A DNA stretch of 56,611 bases, from the NCBI RefSeq assembly GCF_000311785.1, contig NZ_HE978549.1, positions 40,918 through 97,528 of the forward strand. Reading direction: 5' to 3'. The notes beneath the pieces are model-generated. The model did no database searches. It was not told the DNA's origin and saw nothing but the letters and a program-made list of their open reading frames with translations. This stretch comes from Brevibacillus massiliensis (GTDB lineage: Bacteria; Bacillota; Bacilli; Brevibacillales; Brevibacillaceae). This document shows positions 44,610-52,238 of this stretch, in pieces; position 1 is the stretch's first letter, and every line of letters starts with the position of its first letter. The position numbers were made by a program, and so were the translations under genes.

Positions 44610-44625
44610 TCATACACGTGTATGA
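44610..44625. promoter_or_regulatory. 16-bp perfect palindrome in the AraC gene leader
   Basis: TCATACACGTGTATGA sits 19 nt upstream of the ATG, just before the AAAGGAG site. A perfect palindrome at this place suggests an operator for a dimeric regulator of the araC-type gene. Confidence 0.5.
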
Positions 44626-44813
44626 TTCTATCAATATAGATCAAGCTACTACTTGCTTGAATGTACCTGATCTGCGTCGGCAACATCTCTCCTGCCATCA
44701 TTAAACTCGAATTAAAGTAAGGGTAAAGTTTCGAGGTTGGACAAAAGCTGGAAGGCTACCTGCTGCATAAGCCAGGTCCTTTTATTCAAACTTTCTGCAA
44801 TTAGCGTAACCGT

Positions 44814-45839
44814 TTATGGGATCATATAAGGCAAATCATCATATTCAAATACACTCTCCTGTTCAAGACGGACATGATGCTGCAGCATGGCCCGCAAGAC
44901 TTTTGTCCAGGAACTATACCGAGGGTCTTCAAACACGGCATTGACTTTGGCCAAATAGGAATCTTTTATCGGGATGCCTCTCTCTTTGTACTTGAAAAGC
45001 ATATGCTCGTCCATCCACAGCGGCTGCAACTGTCCAAAAAAGTGCTGCCGCAGGTATTCAAAAATTCGGATACCGCCCAGATCGATATCCCCCAGTGAAA
45101 GACGGGAATTTTGACGTCGGAGGCATCCATAAAGGCGGCAAGCTTGGAAAGGAAGCTCCTGAGTACCCCATGCGGGAATCCGCCTGTATAAATGACAATT
45201 TCATTCGCTTCGGTATGGTACTGAATCCATTGATAATAGCTTGTGAGGTTCTCGATCATCACGATTCATTTGGATTGCAGGCTCAACAGCTCTCGGCGAC
45301 TGTTTGCATGGAAAGACTGATTCCCCCCCGGAAGTCCGCTTGTATTGGTCACGGTCTGTCCAATTTGAAACGTTAGCCTTCCAGACACGAAAACACTTCT
45401 CGGGTGTTGAACAATCCCGATGTTGTCCAGATACTCCTGATCAGTATCGAACTCTGACTCCATGTATGTTTTTAACAGAGTGACTAGCCGTTTTTCCACT
45501 TTTTGCTCAAAATGTTTCGAGTCAAGAAACAGCTCCTGACTGAACAACCGTTTTGGTGTATCTTGCTGCAGTTCTGGCAACTTTCGCAACACTTTTACCA
45601 GATCCGTATAGCCATCCGGGTCATCGAGGTTGAGCCCGGATGATTTTCTGCGAGAAAGCTCTTTGTCTGTCTCTTCCCACCATTTTTTAACCCAATTCCA
45701 AAGGCTGGAGAATCTGGCGCAAACGTTTGATTTTTTCTCCTTTGGGCGTTATTCCGGAAAGAGAATACGCACGCTCTATGGAGTCAGAAGAAAGAGCAAC
45801 CTTGGAAAGCTCCGTTCCCTCCTTAAATTTCACCAGGAC
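44814..45839 (-). pseudogene. jetD: Wadjet nuclease subunit JetD, multiply broken
   Basis: Pieces of one JetD protein (DUF3322 plus DUF2220/Toprim) spread over several frames. Order: [20 protein letters not shown] (about 45760), [20 protein letters not shown] (about 45670, other frame), TPKRLFSQELFLDSKHFEQK (about 45530), IENLTSYYQWIQ and IVIYTGGFPHGVLRSFLSKL (about 45200), then FHWG / DIDLGGIRIFEYLRQ in another frame (about 45090), and PLWMDEHMLFKYKERGIP...DSYLAKV to the end. Lesions: fused N-terminus, a frame change near 45700, an extra G in a run of seven (45324-45330), an AG duplication, an in-frame TGA near 45270, and a missing G at 45089-45093. The nuclease cannot be made. Confidence 0.8.
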
Positions 45840-46194
45840 ATTCATCTGCTTGATCAGGCGCAGGCCTGTTTGAATTCGCTGTTCGTCCATTTTGTTGAAC
45901 GCTTCATCGAAAATTACCAGACGCATCGTTTTTCCCCCTGTGTACAGGTAATGAAACGAAGCGAGAATGGCAATATAAAACGGCGTCTGCTTTTCCCCCG
46001 TTCATCGTCTGGGTTGTCGAATAAAGATCCTCTTTCTTATAGTCCACCCCGCCAAATTGTACGCGGTTTGGGTCTTTTGTGAGCGTGACCGCAAGCAACA
46101 TGCCTTTTTTGACCCATCCGCCTTTTCCGTTTCCATTTCTCCAACCCGCACAAGAGGATATGTCCTTCTTGTCTGGAGCGGGGTTTTGGTTCAA
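45840..46194 (-). pseudogene. jetC: Wadjet SMC-like ATPase JetC, C-terminal remnant
   Basis: Only the last ATP-head part remains: GNGKGGWVKKGMLLAVTLTK, RVQFGGVDYKKEDLYSTTQT, then the ABC signature as MNGG / [18 protein letters not shown] (frame change at the five-G run 45995-45999, where six would keep the frame) and Walker B/D-loop [20 protein letters not shown]. After QMN the frame goes straight into the JetD N-terminal domain, i.e. a deletion fused jetC to jetD. jetA, jetB and more than 80% of jetC are gone; DUF1904 abuts the left break. Confidence 0.8.
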
Positions 46195-46532
46195 TCCTTG
46201 CTGTCAAAGCAGCATTCACCATTTACGTAGTAACTGTCTTCCCGATACGTGCGAAAAGCGATCTCTACCTCTTCGATGCCAAGTGCCAGCACATGCTTCG
46301 CAATCGCTTTGGCCGCACGATCTCTCGTTTCCACTCCCCGCTCAAACCAGGCCACCTCAATAAACGGATAGGACGCTGCCAGCTTGCCGTCAAAAACAGC
46401 TGTCGTATGAAGGCATTCGATGAGAAAATTGTCCGTTCCACATTCACAAATCGCTGCCAATTCCTCTACGACCGATTTGCTGATCGAGCACATTTGATCC
46501 GGTGTAATTCCTCTAACCATGAGATGCGGCAT
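46191..46532 (-). CDS. DUF1904 family protein
   Basis: A 113-residue protein of the DUF1904 family, which has a tautomerase/MIF-like fold but no proven function. It begins MPHLMVRGITPDQM (Pro2 as in tautomerases) and contains AVFDGKLAASYPFIEVAWFE and AIAKHVLALGIEEVEIAF. It is complete and overlaps the Wadjet remnant by 4 nt. Confidence 0.85.
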   Translation of the reverse strand: MPHLMVRGITPDQMCSISKSVVEELAAICECGTDNFLIECLHTTAVFDGKLAASYPFIEVAWFERGVETRDRAAKAIAKHVLALGIEEVEIAFRTYREDSYYVNGECCFDSKD

Positions 46533-46619
46533 GTTTTTGGTCTCCTTTTTACGGATATTTGATGATCTGTCTCATGGACATTCTATCATCTGCAACAAGT
46601 GGTGACCAACCATTTGCGC

Positions 46620-47027
46620 TCACATCTCAATGACAAATGGTTGGCTGTCTTGCTGCAGGCAGCGGACAACTCTTTGTTGAAACGCCTTTAAGCTGATCTT
46701 CCTCATCGCCTCTTCAACGGAAAAGTAGCCGACATCAAGATGTTCATAAGAGCAGGCAAGCTCGCCGCTAACCGGTTTTCCCTGAAACAAAAAAACACAG
46801 ATGGATCTGGCAATATCCTGTTCGATTCCACACAGCCTGGCCAATTCAATGTCGATTCCCGACTCTTCCTTCACTTCCCTGATGGCTGCTTTCGTAATCG
46901 ATTCACCTGTTTCTACGTATCCGCCGGGAAACTCCCACCCCCTGCTGTATGCCTTTACCAGAAGCAGTTTATTTTCCGGGTTGGTCACCATAACCGCAAC
47001 GGCCAATTTCTGCTTTGGAATGGCCAT
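46620..47027 (-). CDS. NUDIX hydrolase
   Basis: About 135 residues. The Nudix box is complete: GGYVETGESITKAAIREVKE followed by ESGI (G-x5-E-x7-REUxEExGU). Start at ATG 47027 with AAGGGGGTGAGG upstream. It overlaps the 3' end of the nucleotidyltransferase frame, so these genes are co-translated. It may remove a nucleotide-diphosphate by-product or regulate a NDP-linked intermediate; substrate unknown. Confidence 0.92.
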   Translation of the reverse strand: MAIPKQKLAVAVMVTNPENKLLLVKAYSRGWEFPGGYVETGESITKAAIREVKEESGIDIELARLCGIEQDIARSICVFLFQGKPVSGELACSYEHLDVGYFSVEEAMRKISLKAFQQRVVRCLQQDSQPFVIEM

Positions 47028-47862
47028 CAACCTCACCCCCTTGCCCGCCACCGTTTGATCGATCAGCTTCCCGCGCTTTGATCATGGGATAAATCTGCAG
47101 GGCCGCCTGGTTCCAATGATACTCGTTATCCACTTCACACCAGGCCAGGTCATGTAGTTTGCGTACAAACAATTTCACTTCCTTGGAAATTCCGATAAGC
47201 GCATGTTCGTAATCCAGAGTGGATGTGGTTGGCAACATCTTCGCAACATACCTGCACATCGCATGAAAGGCCGTACAGGAGAGTTTCGTCATCCCCACAT
47301 ATTCCGCATAAATGCTGGCCAGATCTTCGACTCTTTTGGACAGATTGACGAGATGGCGGTCTTCATCTGTTTCGATAAAGACTTCATCACCGGAGTGAGT
47401 GAATGTACTTGCCAAAATGACGTCCGGCCGCTCATCTTCCATTAATCTGCGCAAAGCCTTTTTTTCATAGATCAAATCGGACTCAAGCAGTATAAAATCC
47501 TCGCTGATATGATCCTTTAACTGATACAGGGTGTACATGCTCCCTGTCGATTCGTAATGATCATTATAGACACATTGGATTTGAGGATAGCGAGCAGCGA
47601 GACGTTCATACATTTCGCTGACATACCCCGTTCCGATCACGATTTTGTCAATTCCCACCTCCAGCAATTTGGCGATGGAATGTTCGATAATCGGCTTTTC
47701 ATCGATGACCAAAAAACCTTTCGGGCGACCATTTGTCCTGCTGCCCAGCCTCTTTCCCATTCCCGCAGCGACAATGACCGCCGTCTTGACGATTGCAGCA
47801 CCTGCACCCCGGCAGCTGTCGCGACAGCCGCCCCAACCATTCTCGTGCAGATCATTGCCCAT
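46969..47862 (-). CDS. Nucleotidyltransferase (choline-phosphate/sugar-phosphate NTP transferase family)
   Basis: A 297-residue NTP-transferase with the N-terminal signature TAVIVAAGMGKRLGSRTNGR and PKGFLVIDEKPIIEHSI, then NDHYESTGSMYTLYQLKDHI and LLESDLIYEKKALRRLM (metal Asp). The segment layout is that of LicC-like phosphocholine cytidylyltransferases. Its start overlaps the Mur-ligase stop by 11 nt. The last 30 residues (GGGQGGEVDGHSK...) read through the start of the NUDIX gene; with one more G at 47036-47040 the protein would stop at TGA directly before the NUDIX ATG, so the extension may be an artefact. Confidence 0.88.
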   Translation of the reverse strand: MGNDLHENGWGGCRDSCRGAGAAIVKTAVIVAAGMGKRLGSRTNGRPKGFLVIDEKPIIEHSIAKLLEVGIDKIVIGTGYVSEMYERLAARYPQIQCVYNDHYESTGSMYTLYQLKDHISEDFILLESDLIYEKKALRRLMEDERPDVILASTFTHSGDEVFIETDEDRHLVNLSKRVEDLASIYAEYVGMTKLSCTAFHAMCRYVAKMLPTTSTLDYEHALIGISKEVKLFVRKLHDLAWCEVDNEYHWNQAALQIYPMIKAREADRSNGGGQGGEVDGHSKAEIGRCGYGDQPGK

Positions 47863-49282
47863 CCGTTCCCGCCTGCCGCTGATGGGGTATAAGCTTGCTC
47901 TTCAAGCTTTGAAAGGACGGTCTCATCATTACCCGGTAGGTAACTTTCAACAGAATCATCGCGTTTTCATCAAGGTGAGGCTCTAAAATCTTGTAAATTT
48001 GCGAACCGTTCTCACAAAAATAAACGCTGTGCTCGTTCATCCCCTGTCTCAAGGCGCTAAGACCGATTTCCTCCGCTTCCTCACCAACGACGATCAACAG
48101 GTCAAGATTGGTTTCTACCGCTTTTTCACCCATTTTCGCATATTGTTCCAGCGCGTATTCACTTTCACCCAACTGCGGCATGTAGCCCAACAGAGCGATT
48201 GTTTTCCTTCCCTGGGAAATATCTTTCAGCACTTGAAGCGCAGTGGCCATTGCGAGCGGAGAAGAATTCCAGGTATCGTCGATTACCGTACAGCCGTTGA
48301 CGCCTGTTTTTACCTCCAAATGCTCTTCCACCTGTTCAAAGCCGGCTAATCGATGCAGCGCTGTTTCAATCTCCACCCCAATACGCGACACTGCTGCGAT
48401 CGCTGCAAGAGCATTGTACACATTGTGTTCTCCATAGCCGGGAACGTAACCCTGATAAGATTTGCCTTGATGCGCCAGTTCAAAATTCATCCCTTTGTCT
48501 GCATAGCTGATGTTTTTGGCGCGAAAATCGGACCGGTCGGTTTTGCCGAAATAGACGACTTGCTGCAATCCGCTGACATCGATCACTTTTTTACTATTTT
48601 CATCATCATCATTCAGGATGAGGACTCCGCTTTCCGGATCGATTCCTTCCATGATTTCCGCTTTTGCCTTCATATACTCTTCGGGTGTTTCGCAACCAGC
48701 CAAGTGGTGCACATCGATGTTTAGCAAAAGGCGGATCTGCGGTTGGAAGTACCGGCAGGCCGTGCCCAAATAGCCCGGATAAACAACCGGTATTTCGAAA
48801 ACAGCCACGTCCGTGTGTTGGTCAATTTCGAGTAAATATTCCACATTGTCCCAAATACCATTGATGCTCCTCCAAGTAGCCGTTACTGTAAAATCTTCTT
48901 CATCGAGAATCTGCCGTATCATTTCTTTTGTCGTCGTTTTGCCGCAGGTTCCTGTGATGCCGATCACCGGGATTGGAAAAAGGTTTCGGTAGTACTGGAC
49001 AAACTGCTCATAAGCCTGCTCTACCTGTTCAACCTGGATGAGAATGATCGAATCCTCCAAATCCATGCAAAAATCCGGTTTATCTGAAATAATCGCGACC
49101 GACTGGTAAACTCTCCAATACTTTCCGTGGATTGGCTCTCTGTCCAGATGGAAGACCAAGGTATGGTCGTCGATCTCCTTCTTCGACCAATCGATTACGT
49201 TCATCATCATCGGGTTGCCGGACCCATGAATGATGCGGCCACCTATTTGTTGAACAATGTCACGTAACGGTATGCTTTTCAC
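47852..49282 (-). CDS. MurF-like Mur ligase
   Basis: A 476-residue Mur-ligase family protein, forming an amide bond with ATP. P-loop VIGITGTCGKTTTKEM (about 107-122), central-domain DVAVFEIPVVYPGYLGT and LLNIDVHHLAGC (His, ribose/metal), C-terminal-domain GYGEHNVYNALAAIAAVSR and TVIDDTWNSSPLAMATAL (Asp/Asn of MurF), GYMPQLGESE. The N-terminal UDP-binding domain is present but diverged. It is not in a dcw cluster; its neighbours are an NTP transferase and a NUDIX hydrolase, so it is probably a specialised ligase, not the housekeeping MurF. Confidence 0.88.
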   Translation of the reverse strand: MKSIPLRDIVQQIGGRIIHGSGNPMMMNVIDWSKKEIDDHTLVFHLDREPIHGKYWRVYQSVAIISDKPDFCMDLEDSIILIQVEQVEQAYEQFVQYYRNLFPIPVIGITGTCGKTTTKEMIRQILDEEDFTVTATWRSINGIWDNVEYLLEIDQHTDVAVFEIPVVYPGYLGTACRYFQPQIRLLLNIDVHHLAGCETPEEYMKAKAEIMEGIDPESGVLILNDDDENSKKVIDVSGLQQVVYFGKTDRSDFRAKNISYADKGMNFELAHQGKSYQGYVPGYGEHNVYNALAAIAAVSRIGVEIETALHRLAGFEQVEEHLEVKTGVNGCTVIDDTWNSSPLAMATALQVLKDISQGRKTIALLGYMPQLGESEYALEQYAKMGEKAVETNLDLLIVVGEEAEEIGLSALRQGMNEHSVYFCENGSQIYKILEPHLDENAMILLKVTYRVMMRPSFQSLKSKLIPHQRQAGTDGQ

Positions 49283-49686
49283 CTCAAGTCACTCCCATTC
49301 AATTGAATTTTACGTTGTTTCCCTTCATGACCGGTCAATGACAAATCGACTGCCAACTCCCCGAATGACCGCACTTTTGCGCATCTACTAATTCACAGAG
49401 TCGATCTCTCATCGGCTCCACAAGAAAACCTCCCATTTATCAATTTGCCTCAGACTTGTCTTGCCCATGATTTCGTTTATTAGCATAGTATGGAAAATGA
49501 ATAAAGTTTCTTGTGTACTTATCGCTGTTCAGTCAACCATATTATCAGTTGCGGAAGCGTGCAGGAAATGCTTCTTTCTTCATGCCACTCCCCCTTTTGC
49601 CGATCTGTTCGCGGACAAAATTGTTGCAGCACTCATTGATCGAACCGGATGTACGGGAATGGAACAGCCCATTCTCTTTAAAAAGC

Positions 49687-49713
49687 AAAAAAGGGCCTAA
49701 AAAAGCCCTTTTT
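49687..49713 (-). terminator. Terminator of the CPBP gene
   Basis: Stem AAAAAGGGC / GCCCTTTTT (49688-49696, 49705-49713) around CTAAAAAA, usable in both directions. Between it and the MurF-like start (49283-49686) I see no gene; short plus- and minus-strand frames there lack ribosome sites. Confidence 0.8.
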
Positions 49714-49726
49714 AGCGTATCGGCCA

Positions 49727-50392
49727 CTACCTTAAAAAAAGCGCATACACCGCCATGATCCCTGAGTCTGCGAGAATATGGCAGGCGATCGAACCGATTA
49801 ACGAATTGCTTTTGATTCGCATATATGCCCATACGATTCCGGCAAAAAAGACAGGGATGATGACAAAAATATGATAAGGCCAATTAAACAAAGGGATGAC
49901 GGAAAGGAAATGATACAGGCTGTAAAACAGAGAGGTAAGAAACATGATCCCCCGCTTCCCCAGTTTCCCTTCTAACTTTGTAAACAGATATCCTCTCCAG
50001 TAGATCTCTTCCAGAAAGGGATTGACAAACATGATAGTCAGCACCAACCATGGAAGAAGATTTCCTGAAAAATGCCATTTGACCAATAGATTCTGTAGAT
50101 TGGCTTTATCAAAGAAGCAGCTTTGCAAGAAATATCCGGACAAAACAATGGCGAAAAAGCAAAAAATGCCCAAATAAATGCCATGATACACATTTTTCCG
50201 CTTGATAACCAAGCCAAAGTGTTGAAGCGTCTCCGGCCATTTCTGTCTTTTCACCAAGAGCATTTCTCCAAACGGAACGGCCGACAGCCAACCGTAAAAA
50301 AGCAGAAATGTTAACGGTACACTGCCCATAACTTGCAGGCCGAAAAAAATCATGATCGTTGGACCCAGCAATAAAATCATTCGCGTCATCAT
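49727..50392 (-). CDS. CPBP-family intramembrane protease (SagE-like candidate)
   Basis: A 221-residue membrane protein with about six helices and the CPBP/Abi motifs: EEIYWRGYL (Glu128-Glu129, Arg133), FYSLYHFLS (His161) and CHILADSG (His205). CPBP proteins include SagE, the leader peptidase/immunity protein of the streptolysin S operon. Here the gene lies downstream of SagB/YcaO/ThiF-like genes on the same strand, 244 bp after sagB with a terminator between. I infer a role in leader removal or self-protection for the RiPP made next door; an unrelated membrane protease is the alternative. Confidence 0.85.
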   Translation of the reverse strand: MMTRMILLLGPTIMIFFGLQVMGSVPLTFLLFYGWLSAVPFGEMLLVKRQKWPETLQHFGLVIKRKNVYHGIYLGIFCFFAIVLSGYFLQSCFFDKANLQNLLVKWHFSGNLLPWLVLTIMFVNPFLEEIYWRGYLFTKLEGKLGKRGIMFLTSLFYSLYHFLSVIPLFNWPYHIFVIIPVFFAGIVWAYMRIKSNSLIGSIACHILADSGIMAVYALFLR

Positions 50393-50487
50393 ATCCCCAC
50401 CACATCATGTCGGTTATTCATAACCCAATATTATCCGGTTAAACAAAAAGGCAGCAGTACCAACTTATCGTAGTACCTAATAGATAA

Positions 50488-50521
50488 TAAAAGACACGGT
50501 ACAAGATTGTCCGTGCCTTTT
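50488..50521. terminator. Terminator at the end of the RiPP maturation operon
   Basis: AAAAGACACGGTACA-agat-TGTCCGTGCCTTTT: imperfect stem, A-tract on one side and T-tract on the other, so functional in both directions. Confidence 0.65.
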
Positions 50522-50635
50522 CGCAGTCCCTTTCTCCCGCGGGAACCGTAAACCAGCATGCAGATTCCCCACTTACTGGTAACTGACTGCGCACACTTCA
50601 TGAGATTTTACGCTAAGCTGTGCAACCAAATTCGG

Positions 50636-52216
50636 TCAGGCATGCAGCCCTCCCTCCAGCTTTGAGCGAGGACGATGATGGCCAACCGGGATTTGAATCA
50701 GGCTGGTTTTTCCATGAGGAGCCAATTGATACAGCTCATCACACAGGTTCGCATCATAGTCAAGCAGCGGGTGTCCCCCCATCCCGAGGGCGGTCGCTGT
50801 CAACAGCAGACGCTGCACGAGCATGCCGCATTCCATCTGCTGGATGCGGTATCCTCTATATCCCAGCTCCGTTTGGAGGTGACCCTTATCGCCGACGACA
50901 TGGAAACAGAAGGGTACCTGAAACAGATTGACGTTATGCATCGACATTCCTTGCTGCAGCCAGCAGCGATGATCCCCAGGATGGATCTGACACAAGGCAT
51001 GTGCGGCGCTGTCGTAGCAGTAGGCGCCATTCGGGATATGTTCCACATCATAAAAGCAGCCATACAGGGCGACACGGGGCTGATGCCTTTCCCGCTCTCC
51101 ATCCAGGTCATTTCGATACGGGAAAGAAGCCGCAACCTCTTGCAGCAAGACGGCCAACTGGGTCTGGCTTACTTTCTTCAAAATAAAATCCATATCCGGT
51201 GAATACCGACTCCTGCAAGCGGTGGAGAAATCATATGCGATCCGCTTGACGTCAGGCAGCGGCATTGCCTGGCCCGCGCAGGCATTGCTGATTTCTTCCC
51301 CAATCTGCCGAAACGATCGTGATGAGTCCAGCAGAGATGCTTCGTTCATTTTGATCAGCATGGGATACTCCCTGATGTTTCGCGAACGCACGTAGTGATC
51401 ATGCCGAACGCTTGGCAGCTCACGGCACAGTTCGCCGGAAGAGATGTCCTTTTCTCCGTCATTCATGTGATGAAACCAGTCCATCGCAGGCTCCATCGAC
51501 AGCGGAATGACCGCATACACGCTTTCTTCTTCTTCCACGAGTCCGAGCAGATGATTGACAGCCCGATCAAGGAACTGAAAGTAGACCCCTGTTTCAAAGC
51601 CGAACCGCTTCGCCACTTCCAGCAGCTGTCCAAGCAGTACACCGGCATCCAGCCCTTGCAAACGGTAAGAAAAGTTATGGTATTTAAAAAAGTTTTTCCA
51701 AAACATGGTTGATACAAAAACCGTGCAAAAACTGGCAGACACGTCACAGCGATAGCCTAGAGCCCTGGCAAGATATGAATCGAAATCACCCTCCCGCACC
51801 AGCACCAGGCGATGGTGTGCCACATCATAATGGTACACCCCGCAAGCCGTATCCTCCATTTTCAGATAGACGTACATTTCGCTCGGATACAGGGCTCCCC
51901 CGGAGGGGACAAACCGGCGAAACGACTGAATGGATCCTTCCTGCAGACCGGCCTGGGCCAAATCCGGGACAGACTGGCGGAATTGCGTCAGCCCAAATAC
52001 GTACCAGAGTAAATCACCGATATCGCGAAGGGTTGGCGTCCCGTTCACTTCGCGCCCTTCCAGACTAAGCGGCACTTCCGGTGAAAGAGGAACCGCGGGC
52101 AAGTGCCGGTAGAGCTTATAGGCAAGCGGAGCGTCTTGCCAATCGACCTCCCAATCAAGCGGTTTTGCCTGATCTGTGTCAAAATGAAGATCGTTCAAAA
52201 ATGACTGCAGGTTCAT
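50636..52216 (-). CDS. SagB-type FMN-dependent azoline oxidase (two nitroreductase-like domains)
   Basis: A 526-residue SagB-family dehydrogenase, which oxidises thiazolines/oxazolines to thiazoles/oxazoles with FMN. The first nitroreductase-like domain has RRFVPSGGALYPSEMYVYLK (the SagB hallmark RRxSPSGGALYP) and VYHYDVAHHRLVLVREGD. The second half repeats the fold (ISNACAGQAMPLPDVKRIAY, GAYCYDSAAHALCQI, GMSMHNVNLFQVPFCFHVVG, RIQQMECGMLVQRLLLTATA). Start at ATG 52216 after AGGAGGATGAAGG, 22 nt after the YcaO stop. This length with two domains is typical for heterocycloanthracin-type loci. Confidence 0.92.
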   Translation of the reverse strand: MNLQSFLNDLHFDTDQAKPLDWEVDWQDAPLAYKLYRHLPAVPLSPEVPLSLEGREVNGTPTLRDIGDLLWYVFGLTQFRQSVPDLAQAGLQEGSIQSFRRFVPSGGALYPSEMYVYLKMEDTACGVYHYDVAHHRLVLVREGDFDSYLARALGYRCDVSASFCTVFVSTMFWKNFFKYHNFSYRLQGLDAGVLLGQLLEVAKRFGFETGVYFQFLDRAVNHLLGLVEEEESVYAVIPLSMEPAMDWFHHMNDGEKDISSGELCRELPSVRHDHYVRSRNIREYPMLIKMNEASLLDSSRSFRQIGEEISNACAGQAMPLPDVKRIAYDFSTACRSRYSPDMDFILKKVSQTQLAVLLQEVAASFPYRNDLDGERERHQPRVALYGCFYDVEHIPNGAYCYDSAAHALCQIHPGDHRCWLQQGMSMHNVNLFQVPFCFHVVGDKGHLQTELGYRGYRIQQMECGMLVQRLLLTATALGMGGHPLLDYDANLCDELYQLAPHGKTSLIQIPVGHHRPRSKLEGGLHA

Positions 52217-52238
52217 CCTTCATCCTCCTCATCATGGT

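Noticed and set aside
49461..49700. 79-codon plus-strand ORF in the gap before the MurF-like gene
   Set aside because: No ribosome site, no recognisable motif, overlaps a terminator; not supported.
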